Shown here: in pieces, positions 1 to 11,631 of the stretch
Numbering within the stretch: the stretch's first letter is position 1
Layout: every line of letters starts with the position of its first letter
NCBI RefSeq assembly: GCF_024713975.1
Contig: NC_091114.1
Span: forward strand, 10,450,001 to 10,514,000
Source: Paralichthys olivaceus
Lineage: Eukaryota; Chordata; Actinopteri; Pleuronectiformes; Paralichthyidae
Length of the DNA: 64,000 nt
Reading direction: 5' to 3'
Translations under genes and position numbers: made by a program
Notes under the pieces: model-generated
Seen by the model: the letters and a program-made list of their open reading frames with translations, nothing else
What the model was told of the DNA's origin: nothing
Databases searched by the model: none

Positions 1-1566
1 TGTTGCTTGTTGTTTACATTAACTTTGGATTTTAATGACATGTTGAACTGTAAAATTATTGAAAAGGAAAATCCCTACGACTTATTATTGATGACAATGA
101 ATTTGTCAGGTCAGATATTTGATGCACTCCAAGAACTTTTAAAATTAATGACACCAAATTAACTCAACAAATGACTAAAGAGGAATCTTTTGTCAACACT
201 GATTCCAAAAGACATTAAACCACAGTGAGTTTCAGCCCAGTTGCCACCGAGCAGAAACGATTACTAACAACTCTCTCAAACGTGTTGGCTTTGAATTTCT
301 CAATAAGCGTCCAATCAGCTGTAAATTGCGTTTAATGAAAGACGCTGAGGTCACAGCACTGAGGTGATGCACAGTCAGTCAGAGACAAATTGCTGTCAAA
401 CATATTTGATCTGCAAGAAAAGCAACAAGCAGACAACTTCTCTTCAGAGCCTTTCTGATGCTGCATTAAATTCAGTGATCGGTGATTAACTTTAGCACTA
501 AGGATTTTTTGTCATAAGGCATTCTGGGTATTGGCACTGGTGTATTGATCCATGACCACCAGAGATCAGTGGCAGAACTCTGCTGATGAAGTGAATCTGT
601 TTTGCCACAGTGAGCCTTCCAAACACCCAGTGGTAATCCTGAAAACTTGATTGAAAATGGGTGATGACTCTGCATAGCAATGCGCCTCATCTGCAAAGTT
701 AAAATGTCTTGGCTCCAGTGCGTTTTGCAAGTATATGGACCATTTTTATGGCAATGACCCTTTACAAAGTCCTGCCTCCTTAGTGACTATAACTCCTGCT
801 GTCAAACCTCCTCTCTGCAGACTGGTGACAACGAAAACAGAGTTACCTTCTCAAACGGTCATTTCTGGAATGATGGATCTTTGTGGTAAACTAAAGAAGA
901 CATTCATTTTGCATATATAACAACCAGTGTGGGCTAGTTTCAATTGATATCAGCTGTGTATTTGTGCCCCAAGTTAACCTTGAAATAAAATCCCTGCACA
1001 AGGGTCTTAAATGTAAATGGCAGATGTCCCAGGAAAGAATTCAGCATCCTCACAGTTGATGATCTACTTTTCAACATTTGATCAGCCAAATAAAGGGGCA
1101 GCATCATTCTTGTGTTGCAGCTTGCTAGTTAGCTTCCAGTTAATGCTATGGCCTGAGAAGAAACTCTGGAGGAACGCTGTAGTTCATATATTGGCTTGTG
1201 AGCTGGATATGTTGACGTGCCTACTGTATCCAGTCACTGCTGCTAAGCTGTGATTGGATAATTATTGCTCAGGGGAGGAGCTTAGTGACAGCTCAGTTAT
1301 GACTACCAAACAGCTGTTTACAACAGTTTTAATTAATATAACATTCAAATATTGTTAAACTCATAATTTTTTAATAAGATAATAATTACAATGCTTGCAA
1401 TATGTATATGTATTGGACTAGGTATGTATGAACACAATATATAACTGTAAAATATTTATTGATATATTTTTACTGAAATCATTGAAATATATATGTGTGT
1501 GGGATTTAAAATATCACCTTTGAAAATGTTGCTTATTATTGTTTTTGTCCCCTTCCCTCCTTGTTC
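1..1566. other. Intergenic DNA, no gene recognised
   Basis: AT-rich non-coding DNA, especially 1320-1500. Open frames are short and on both strands without codon bias or recognisable domains. I see no repeat I can name. Confidence 0.7.
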
Positions 1567-1588
1567 TCTAGTTTGACGTCAAACTAGA
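1567..1588. promoter_or_regulatory. 22-bp perfect palindrome containing a full CRE
   Basis: The arm TCTAGTTTGAC is followed directly by its exact reverse complement, with no spacer. The centre, 1574-1581, is the consensus cAMP response element TGACGTCA. CREB/ATF binding is an inference from the motif. No gene start is seen nearby. Confidence 0.5.
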
Positions 1589-4134
1589 ATTACAAAGAAC
1601 TTCACTACACATGTTAATGTCGATAGCATCAAAATTTTCTCTGCGATTTTGTACTGAAGTACCGTTTCCGTGACGCCCCCTATTTAAAACTTGGCACTTA
1701 ACTGTAGTTCACTGCTCACAGGTGCTTTGTGGTTTACTTTCACACTGTGACATAAATTGTATGCTGTGCTTACATTACCATGATGTAATGCTAGGGATAA
1801 AGAATAATGGATCCGCTTTGTACCAAATATTACTTCATGTCAAGACAAATGATTAAATAATTGCACAAACTGGAATGTGACTCAAATTTCTACATTTGAA
1901 CATTTCTGTATTGGTCCATTGAAGGTCTCTCATGCTCAACTGTCTACATACTGTTTTATTGTCTTCTCCTATTTTCACACTGTTTTCTCTGAGTCTAGTT
2001 TTCAGATTCACGTGGAGTCTCCGTTACGTCCATCCTATAATTCAAACCACGGGGATGCTCAATTCACCCTGCAGTACAATTGGTAAGTTCACTTTTGCAG
2101 AGTGGCTCTCTGTCATATTTTTATTTGCCAGATGTCTGAATGTAAACTTGTCTTCTTGTCATTTAGACACTTTAAATGTGTATTCTCAAATTTAAATGCA
2201 GTGTGGCTTAGGTTAAACCCAGTTTTTTCATTTTAATTTCAATATCATAAAACATGTGTATATTTTTTTTTAGTGGAGACTTTTAATAATTCATTAAAAT
2301 GACTTATTGTTATGTAATCTCCAAAACACTTGAAAAGACAATCAAACATCAACAGAACCAAGTGTCTGCTCTACTTCTCAGTCAGCACGTAAATGAAAGA
2401 ACAGCTGCAGGCCTCTGTGCTGTATTTCGCCTGGCGATAGTTTTCATGTTGTTTGAACAAAAGATGCAATTTGAAGATGTCAGCTTGACTCCAGGACGGT
2501 GTGATGGACATCATTCAATATGACATCATATAAGATGTGACACCTGACACAAAATGTGACCAAACAATTCATGTATTTAATTGATAAATCCTGTAAATGT
2601 AATAAGATGCAGTCCAAGTTTGATTGGTACGTGTGTGTGTGTGTGTGTGTACTTGTTTTTGTAGACATTGATTTTACTATAAATGTGGCATCATTGATTT
2701 AAGATTATTTAAGAGCTGGATTACATGTGGCTTAAATTTGTTTATTATTCCCTTGACTTTTAATGACTTAAATTCAGTTTCTACAGTTCTTCCCATAAAA
2801 TTGCCTGACTCACATTTCCCCAGATACAGTTAGAACTCCCAGAGGAAACATTTTCTTTGACTTGAGTGTGTAATGTTTGGACTTCCTGCGTGTATCTCAC
2901 CTCTTCTCTTTCTTTACTCATTAGAACGCTGCCTGAGCTCCGGGGCACGCCGCCAGAGACAATCAGCCGGGTGGGAACTTCACAGAGGCGATTAAACCTG
3001 AGTCTTAAGGTAGGATCGCTTGTCACCTTCTGGCATTATTCTCTCTCACTACGCATTACTGTGCAATTCATAGGAGGTTTACTTGCTGGTGACATTACAG
3101 ATCAGGAGAGTTGGGTTTGTGTGGTAATGAGCAAGGCATTAATCTATTCGAACCATTTATTCCCATTCTTCAATACATATTTTCAGACATGTAGACCAGA
3201 CAAGTGACAGCCTTTTGTTAAATGTTTATTTAGTTGCGTGTCATCCACCACAGCACCATAGTTTTTAAAGGAAAACAACTTTGGTGCCCACATTCTGTGC
3301 AGCGCTGAGCATTATTATGAGGCATGAAACGATAGCGAGTCGGGAACGCTGGGTAACAATCCATAAAAGGCATTTTCCATTTCAAGTAATGTCAGTAATG
3401 CTGCAACTATTTTTGAGTGAGCGTTGCCATTGCTTCCTCTAAAACACATCTGTGTCAGTGTATCCTCGGTTTCTCATCAAATTATTTAGTTTTGCTCCAG
3501 TTTTAAAATCAGTGCTTTTTCGATGATGTGTTCACAAACGTTCACAATCGTCTCACTTTGACACGACTTGACATTTTGCCAATCTCATTGTCAAGTGCGA
3601 GAATACAGTAATAGACATTGACCGTCGAAATGGGAAGACTAAAGGAGTTAGAGGGGATTCAATGATGTGCTCGACAGACGAGTGTTACAGAACGCTCCCA
3701 CCATCCTTCAGACTGTAATCACCCCCTGAGTTCTGGCTGTTCTTGCTTCAGGGTACCTGTTCCAGGCAGCCTGGAATATGTAGTAATTGGAACAGTGTCT
3801 CTGTTCGTCTCACTGCTGTCGAACTGATACAGACACTTCACAGAAACTTTTTATCTGTTTACAGTGATTTTGTTTTAAATATAAAGATTGGGCCTCTGTG
3901 TTGCATGTTTCATTACAGTCTCCACTGACGTTAATTAATTCATTAGTAAGAGTTGTTGAACAGAAAGTTCAGTGTTATATACAGATATTAGAGATAATGA
4001 AATAAGATTGTATAACAAATGCAGACAAAATATGTCATCATGAAATCTGGGAAAACTAATAACACATTGTTATGAAGGGCAATTTGTATTTAGGCCCAGG
4101 AGCTTTTAATTCAAAATGTGTTATTTTTGGTTTC
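1589..4134. other. Intergenic DNA with two exon-like segments and a GT microsatellite
   Basis: No recognised gene. Two segments (2006-2082 and 2925-3009) have good acceptor and donor signals on the + strand and are discussed as findings. Otherwise short chance frames only. Confidence 0.6.
2631..2650. repeat. (GT)10 microsatellite
   Basis: Ten uninterrupted GT units. It produces an artefactual frame of alternating Thr/His on the minus strand. Confidence 0.95.
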
Positions 4135-4519
4135 TTAAAGCAACACTATATTACTTTTTTATAACTTAAAATAGCAGCATCAAAACTATTTTGATGGTTC
4201 ACTGACCTGGAACAGGGAGAATGGTGCAGTTTTATTTCCCACTCGTCACCTTGAACCCCTGTTCTTGCTTTAAGTTTGATCAGGTCCAATCTCCCAGGAG
4301 ACGATAGAGTTCAAGTAAAAGAGTAATGCTGAAGTTATTTAAAAGCAGTGTTTGTCTCAAATATTCAGCTTGGATACAGAGTTTGATGTTTTTGTTACAT
4401 AGGCGTATATTCTGCTTCAGGAAGCTGGGGATCATGGGTAATATCCACCATTCACTTTCTATGTGTGGCTGCAGAGGGCGCTGTTGCATAACAGTAAAAG
4501 TAACATAGTGTTGCTTTAA
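4135..4519. mobile_element. MITE-like foldback element with TTAA ends
   Basis: The left end AAAGCAACACTATATTAC (4137-4154) and the right end GTAACATAGTGTTGCTTT (4500-4517) are inverted copies matching at 17 of 18 positions. Each end abuts TTAA (4135-4138 and 4516-4519), which could be a target duplication of piggyBac type or simply part of the terminal repeat. The 385-bp interior has no coding capacity, so it is non-autonomous. Similar element ends are common in fish genomes as I recall; not searched. Confidence 0.8.
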
Positions 4520-6871
4520 TAACCTTTTTATTTCAGAATGCCACTTTTCATCAGTCTTCATCCGCCAGTTGTGACAAATAAAGCAGAGTTACTGCAGGTT
4601 GCTGTCAGTTTATTCAGACCAAAACTAACCACATCATTATAATTCATTTGCTCAAAATTTGTCAAGTGTCTAACGCACAAGATGCAGTTTGGTGCAACAT
4701 AGTTGAAATACCTGAAAGACACTAAATCCCACTGTGACAGCTATTACAGCAATTTATTTGCAATATTTAAACCTGTTAAAAACACGTAGACACTCTAATT
4801 GTCAGTCCTTGACCTGATTGATATGTGAAAACATCTCCTCACTTGGCTAATTGAAAAGTGTCCACGCTTCCAGCTGTGGGCCCGTGATGTTTCCTGCTGT
4901 TCAGATTAAGGTGCATGTGGATTCTGATATTAACCCTGCTGTCGTTGTTCTAGAGGCCGAGCATAATTAGCCGTAGCTCACTAATGCAGTGAAAGTGAAT
5001 AACAGTTTTTTCCCGATGGAGATTCTTTGTGTACAATACAAAACAAATGTATTCATACGTACTTTTTTATTTCGCTATGTGAAAATATAACACACGTATT
5101 CAGTCCAAATGGACTGTGACAATAACAAAGTGCTGCCCGACGCTGCTGTGTCCGTCACAGAGGGAAGTTCACATTGTGTTTTGCATTTGAAAAATCGCCC
5201 TTTGTTGTGATCGCAAAGCAATTTGGAAACATGATTATAGTCATGAGCTAACTTTAATTACTTGTTTGAGGATTTGTTATCTATGTGCGGAGTTGTTTGC
5301 TTTTTTAATCCTCATAAATGGGCTCTCACCGCAGAAAGAGGGTTGGCCTGCGCAACCAGAGGAGTTATTCAATATTTTGGCATATTTAATGAGTAAAATT
5401 CAGTGTTAACAGAAACCTTAATGACTAATGGCTCCTCTACCACTAAAATATGAGCATGTACTTATATTTTGTATGTAGCATATCTAAAGCTGGATATGAG
5501 CAAGTGAAATTTGTGTGCAGGCAGTATATTTTCTGTGGTAATGAATGTCTTGCAGAGCAGACCCCGAGTGTGTGACCCTGTCTTCTGCTGGTGTAAAATA
5601 TCACTGTTGTCTCGTGGAGAAGCTTCTCCTCTCCTCCTCCACTTAATTGCCTTTGTTGACATTTTTACGCATTCATGTCACGCTAAACTCTCCATCTTGT
5701 CTGCCGGTTTGATTTAGAGGATGGAAATACCATCTCCTCTTTCTTTTTCCTGCCGTTTTTTTTTTTTAATTTTTTTATTCCCTCGTCCAAGAGATGACAT
5801 AACAGCTCCTAAATTAAATGTTCCTCGATTCTCTTTGTCGCCGATGTTTCTGGGTTTATTACGTTTAGTGGCTTTTTCTTTAATCTCCAGGCTGTGCCAC
5901 AGAACTCATAGTGAGTGGGTTTTCCAGAAATTTGTATGCGGGGCTGCTCTGGACTATTTTGAGCAACTTCAAAGCTTTATTGCAGCGTCTATATGTGGAT
6001 GCGTGACCCCCGGTGGAAGCTGGTGTGAAGGTATCAGGGGGGGGTGATGACGCATCCTGTGACAGGGTTCAGTTTAACAAGACAGGGCTGCGTCAAAAGT
6101 TGCTCTGATGAGTCAAACTTTTGGTCTGCAGCCTTTTTTTATAACAGCCTCCCGCTCTGGGACCTCATGCTGAGTAAGAGAGTAACTTTTATCTAGTATA
6201 GCACCAGACTTTCAAAGAGCAAAGTCACAAAAGTACAATAATTAAAGATAAAACCATAAAAGTAGTAAGGGAGGAGGGACGGTGAGGTTTTGAGCTTGCT
6301 TTCTTTTTGATTTTAGTTCATTTCGGATCTCCTGCTCTTGAATGCAGCAACACACCGCTGCCAACTCGGAGACATTTCCCAGCTCCTTTCACTGAGGCTT
6401 CAGCTGCCGTCTCCAAAGCTGCGCTGCTCATATTTGCTGAGGGTGGGCGGTGAGTCACTGTCACGACAGAGTCGCTGTCACAGCACTGTCAGACATGAAC
6501 TGTCTAGTGCGGTGACTGATTATGGCCGTTCTAATAATTTAGCTTTCTTTAAGTCACCTTTGCAAATGGCTGTGAATTACTTTCCTTCTCAATTCATGAC
6601 TTAATGTCTGTCTTAGATTTGCTTCGTGTGTGTGTGTGTGTGTGTGTTGAATAAAGCCAAGCACTTAAGTAATTATTCTTGGATAAACAACCTCTGAATA
6701 TGATTCACTCTGTATCCTGACCTTTCCATTTTCTTTTATTCAACACTCTGAGTAGTTAAGTGCACCTCACATACAGGAATGTGTGTATGATGTATTTTTG
6801 CAGACTAACCTGGTAGTTAACATCAGCCTGTGTCCCTCAATGAGACAATGAGATTTTTCCGGTGGCTTTTC
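4520..6871. other. Intergenic DNA, no gene recognised
   Basis: Non-coding. A T-rich run sits at about 5754-5780 and a GT microsatellite at 6626-6647. The open frames at 5511-6047 are uneventful in composition and match nothing I know. Confidence 0.65.
6626..6647. repeat. (GT)11 microsatellite
   Basis: Eleven uninterrupted GT units. Confidence 0.95.
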
Positions 6872-7414
6872 GGGGGTGGTGGGATGTAACAAAAACATAT
6901 ACTTTGTCACTGTACTGAAGTACACTTTTCATGTATCTTTACTTAACTGAAGTATATTTATTTTCTTGTACTTTTCCCTTTTACTCCACTCCACTTAGCA
7001 GTATTTGCATGTATATAGAAAGTACCTATACGCATTGCTTGGCTACATTTTTACCATTCATTGTGGTTTTTTAAATAATTTAAAAAGTGTTTAATTAAGA
7101 AAGGGGAATTAGTTTAATGATCCAATCAGACCGAGCAGGACGAGTTAGACCCCGCCTCCTGCAGCAGCAGCATCGCAGGTGAAGACTCATCTGAAATGGA
7201 TTTGGAAGATGTCACCATGGAGACTCATTAATTGCCCATTCATCACCATATTTAAGAGACATATTCAAATTCAGGTATGAAACTAAATATACATTAGACT
7301 CTTGCAAAGTTGCATTTGGGAATAGGCTGCAATCTGCAAGTACTATTTGAAAGCAAGCACTTTCTAGTACTCTTGAGTACTTGTTTGTGTTTATTTGTAC
7401 TTCCTCCACCACTG
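6872..7414. mobile_element. Degraded fish MITE of the 'GTGGTGGAAAGTAAC' type
   Basis: The left end GGGTGGTGGGATGTAAC and the right end CTTCCTCCACCACTG are imperfect inverted repeats. The interior has the run typical of this fish family: repeated ACTTAACTGAAGTA, CTTGTACTTTT and TTTACTCCACTCCACTT. A second fragment in the opposite orientation lies at 55486-55572; the two share the core AGACCCCGCCTCCTGCAGC. No coding capacity. Confidence 0.75.
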
Positions 7415-9856
7415 CTTTAAGGTTATTGCAGAAAATATGATCTCAGGGACATTTTCATAGATTAACTCTCACCTCTGTCACAATACATCTACGTCACCTC
7501 CTCCAATCTTCTTCTTGTGTTCACCACTTATCTTATTTCAGGCATCCAACCAAAAACCTAAAGAATCCTTAAGCTTAGGGGACCGGAATATAAGAAAATC
7601 CAACGTATTCCCTTATCCCTGCAGCGCTCTACGAACACAACTTACAGTACAAACATGGGATTGTAAATGTTTTGCATCTCCTGTTATTGTGACTCCTTTT
7701 TCTATGTCAGACTCATAAACTCGACTATCCACCCCATCCTCGTCAAAAGTTCCTGGTAAGAATGTAAAACTTCCTCGACTGAAAGAAAAGAGAACAGGAT
7801 GTAAGTAATTTAAACCTATCAGCAATAACATTTCCTTCCTTCCACGTTTGGCAGAACAATTTAGTAATTATCAGTAAAACATAATTTTTAGGACGCAGAG
7901 GTTATCTTGATTTATTTGACTTTCTGCAGTAGTGTGAGAAGGCACTTCCCCCCCCTGTGCTTTAATGCACAGTGCCAAAAGTGATTCAGGGCTCAGCAGC
8001 AAAACTCGCATGGAGTCATAATTAATTCATTTGCTGGACAGGAGTTTGTGTACCCTGTCGTCCAGAAGGGTTAGAGGGTTTGGCAGTTCGGGGAGTCAAA
8101 ACAAATCCGAATCTCGTTTCTGCAACATCAGAAATTCCTCTTGGACGTATATATGCCGTGCCCTGCAATAAATTACTGTCACTGACGTCCAGGCGAGAAC
8201 GCAGAAATAAATAATAAAAACGACAAATATCCTTCCTATCAGGCAGGGGAGTGCGTTTAAACAGTACGAGCATGCAAACATTTCCTCGGAGTCCTCTGAC
8301 AGCTGCTGTCCCTGCTTTTCCTCCCAGAATCCTCCTCTTCCATCTACTCGGGTGTGTTTCATCGTGTTGTCTTGTTCATTAAAGAGTGCCTTGAAGTCTC
8401 AACAGTAGTTTGCGACTTTCTGTGTAATCTTGTCTGGAAAGCGATACACTTGCTGGAAAGGGCACCAGCGATCTTGTTGACAATAAAAGCAAAATCACAA
8501 TGCAGGCTCTCGCTTCCTGTTGCCACTTCAAAACCTCAGTGTCTAATAGGTTGGTGAAGAGGCTTGGTTTTTGCCGGCAAGGTTGCTGGAGGGGTCGGGG
8601 TTGTAAAAAGTGAGGGAAAAGGAAACCGACAGAGAATTCAAGGCCCAAACACTCTCAGGCCCGGCTGTTTCTTCCCTTCTCTCTCTCTCCAAAGCCTCCC
8701 AGCACTTTCCAATCTGTTTTGTTGCTGGGTGCGCTCCACTCCCAGTGTTTATCTGACATCATGAAGCGTTTCGACTTCCCCCAATCCGCTGACAGCCCAG
8801 AACTCTTCAGAGTGCACACACGAGCCAGCTCGGCAGATGACAAAGCGATGCTGAGCCCGTCGGCGCAACCACGCGGCTCCCAGTATGTTTTGCCATCAGC
8901 GAGTTACCTACCTGGTCTGGCGAGGACTCAGCTCGGGAGACCTCCTCATTATTCACTCTGACAGGGTTGTATGACCCAGCGGCCATGCCCAGACTTGATC
9001 TGGGAGCACGAGCAGATGCTTGAACCTGTAGCTGCAGAACTGTTAACAAACTGCAACCAAATATGGAAACATAAAGTAAATAAAACAGGAAGACCAAAGG
9101 GTTAGTGGAAGTTTTGATCTTGTTTATTTGGGTCTAGAGTCGTAAGAGGTGGTTTGACTCAGGCACTGGAATTTGAAACTTGAATTGTTATGCAGTGCAG
9201 GGTTAGGGGTTAAAAAAAACCCAGGAACGAACTTATTAATGCGCGGCACACATCTGCCTGCAGGTGCATACTGATCAGCCGAGCTTGATTGAGCACAAGA
9301 TGATTCACCCAGGCCTTTATTTTGATGGAGCGATTCAGGGCTGCACTTGAAGAGCCACCTTGCCTTCCCTTTGGTCTCCGGTCTCCTAATGAAACTCTGT
9401 GTAGCAGCTTGTAAGGCCTGTGGAAAACACAATCCCTAAATTTGCCACCAGGCATGTTTTTTTTTACTCACAATATATTTATTTTCCCTTAAATCAAAAG
9501 AGGTTTGACCTTAGCACCATAGGAATACAGAGTAGACGAGAAAGAGGCCCCCTTTCCCAAGTTAAATCTGAATGGGTTGCCACAGCTCGGAAACTAACAG
9601 AATCAGCACCTTGCACTCTCTCAAATGTTTACCGTCACTGTACTTCGCTGCATCAGGGAAAAAAATGTTAAGGACACAGAAAATCGCTGACCTTCAAAAT
9701 GCTGCGGCTGCTGGCCAAAACCCTCAGATAATCCTGGTTTCCTTTTCTCAGGGTAGAAAGTGACAGAAGCGAGCATTGATAATTCCACAAAACAGATCAG
9801 GTCATTTGATATGTGCCTGTCAGGAATAAATTGTTATTTTGCTGCATCAAACCTTT
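7415..9856. other. Intergenic DNA, no gene recognised
   Basis: Non-coding. The part at 8640-8960 is richer in GC and so has longer chance frames on both strands. No splice-flanked frame or known domain is seen. Confidence 0.65.
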
Positions 9857-10115
9857 GAAGGGGTAGTTCACCCAAAAATGAAAATTCACTCATTATTTCT
9901 TTAATACTTCTTTTTGAATCTCCATCAAATATTTTGCTTTGATACGACAAAGACGCCTAAAAAAACAACTTTTTTGTGAGTGAAAAAGCAAAGTTTTCTT
10001 GTAATATCTTTGCAAATTTTCACATTAGTCGAAACTTTACTTTTCCTCCTCATGAAGGACATTGTGTGCAAAATAATCCTCCAGTGTGGCGTCGATGCCA
10101 CCTTGAAACACAAAC
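9857..10115. mobile_element. Truncated fish repeat of the 'TAGTTCACCCAAAAATGAAAA' type
   Basis: Begins GGGGTAGTTCACCCAAAAAT followed by GAAAATTCACTCATTATTT, the signature end of a very abundant fish repeat. The matching inverted end (reverse complement of TTCACCCAAAAATG) is not found downstream, so this copy is truncated; the right limit is approximate. Confidence 0.7.
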
Positions 10116-10213
10116 CTTATCAAAGAGATAACCAGAAATCAAAGGCTATCATGATGAATGTGTCTTATTGTTCCTGCCGTTTTCAACAAATCTTGTGAGC
10201 CCTTGCTGCGATA

Positions 10214-10335
10214 TAGTAAATGGACTGCATTTATATAGCGCCTCTATATGTTACATAGCATTAATACACTGTTGGAACACAGATGTCGGGGATCAAACCA
10301 TCGATCTTGTGGCTAGTGAACGACCTGTTCCATCT
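10214..10335 (-). mobile_element. tRNA-like SINE fragment, copy 1 (reverse)
   Basis: GTAAATGGACTGCATTTATA and TAGCGCC are the complement of the 3' tail of a common fish SINE-like family. ATCAAACCATCGATCTTGTG is the complement of its tRNA-like B-box region. The middle is deleted relative to the usual length. Two other copies in this window lie at 43751-43930 and 50535-50765 on the other strand. Confidence 0.7.
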
Positions 10336-11461
10336 TTCTTGTTCTGTAACAAACAGTCAGATGAATCTTTATGTGCTTCAGTAACACATTCGTGTTTAGC
10401 ATTATTATTTTATTATTATTATTGTTTTTCTCTGCTCGGGAAAGTGGTTTCAGACTTTGACTCTGTGAGCACAATGTCCCACTGTGTGCGTGTGTGTACA
10501 GTTCTAGTAAAAGGCCAGGCCAATCGATCAGCAGGGGCTTAACAGCTTTAGTCAAAGAGCACATTCTTGCTTGCTGCTCTATGCTCTGTGGGTTTTCTCT
10601 CTGCCGTGGTTGTTCTAACGCTGAATTCAAATGTCCAGACCGAGCCCTGGTGAACTGAGATCTGAGGAAATCTGACTGGAGAGCTCATGGTGAATACGCA
10701 AGTTTGAAAGCATGTATTCTCAGTAAAGACGGAAGCTGTGATTGGTTTAAAGACAGTTTTCCAAATGGGGCATTTGAATCCTCATGGGAATAACAATTGC
10801 ATGCCTCGAGATAGATGAATCAATTAATAGCAACTTGCATGACCATGTTGAACTCGACAGCAGACGGACATTATTCCCTCCCTGAGGACCATGTTTCCAA
10901 ATCTTATTCCAGAGACGAGAACAAGCCTCTGTCACCTGATGTCTCCCATGATCACATCAGCAGAGCAGTGAGCTGTGTGAAATCCCACTCGCAGTCTTCA
11001 GGCGAGCAGACTCTCTGGAAGTCTGCATGAGAGCTCTGGCAGACCAGATGAATTTTGGCAAAGGCCTGCCCTAACCCCTCTGCAAAGCCCGCAAGTCAGC
11101 AAGTCTGGGCGAGTGGACTTTTCTGGATTCAGCACATGGTCTGTGCCCTCCGCCCCCTCCCCCGCCCGAGTTGTCAGAAGCCCACGAGGAAACAAGAGGC
11201 CTGAGCAGAGATACTCAGCTCGAGTGAGTGACTTCAGCTCTGTGCCCAGACTCCCAGCATCACTGATGTGCCCCATGTTTTTGCTCATTTATAGACTTGT
11301 ATGTTAAAGAAAATGAGCTGAGTCGATTCTCAGTTGGTTTTAGAGCCTTTTACAGGACTTGAAGTAAATAACATGTCTTGTGATCAGCAGCATTAATAAT
11401 TATTATATATGATTTTCATTTGCACCAGATTGTAGATGGTAGATTTTTTTTCCATCAGCAT
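10336..11461. other. Intergenic DNA, no gene recognised
   Basis: Non-coding; a short (TTA)n-like patch near 10401-10425. The frames at 10815-11307 run on both strands and show no domain. Confidence 0.65.
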
Positions 11462-11631
11462 CCATCAAATATTCTCTGAGAGATCAATGAAAATGTTGAA
11501 AACACAATGTTAAAGAAAGTGAAATTCCAGGATCCGCACCAAAATGTAAGGACTTCCTCCTTTTGGTTCTGTGTAATCCTGCTAACTAATGGACAGGGGT
11601 GAAAACGTAAGCTCCTTGGTGGAGGTATTAA
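11462..11631 (-). mobile_element. Fish interspersed repeat, reverse copy
   Basis: ATGAAAATGTTGAAAACACA, AATGTTAAAGAAAGTG, AGGATCCGCACCAAAATG, ATCCTGCTAAC and CTCCTTGGTGGAGGTA occur in the order expected for the reverse complement of a common fish repeat. The forward copy in this window lies at 61060-61320. Unclassified, no ORF. Confidence 0.7.

Noticed and set aside
2480..2668. Minus-strand frame with Thr-His repeats
   Set aside because: Translation of the (GT)10 microsatellite.
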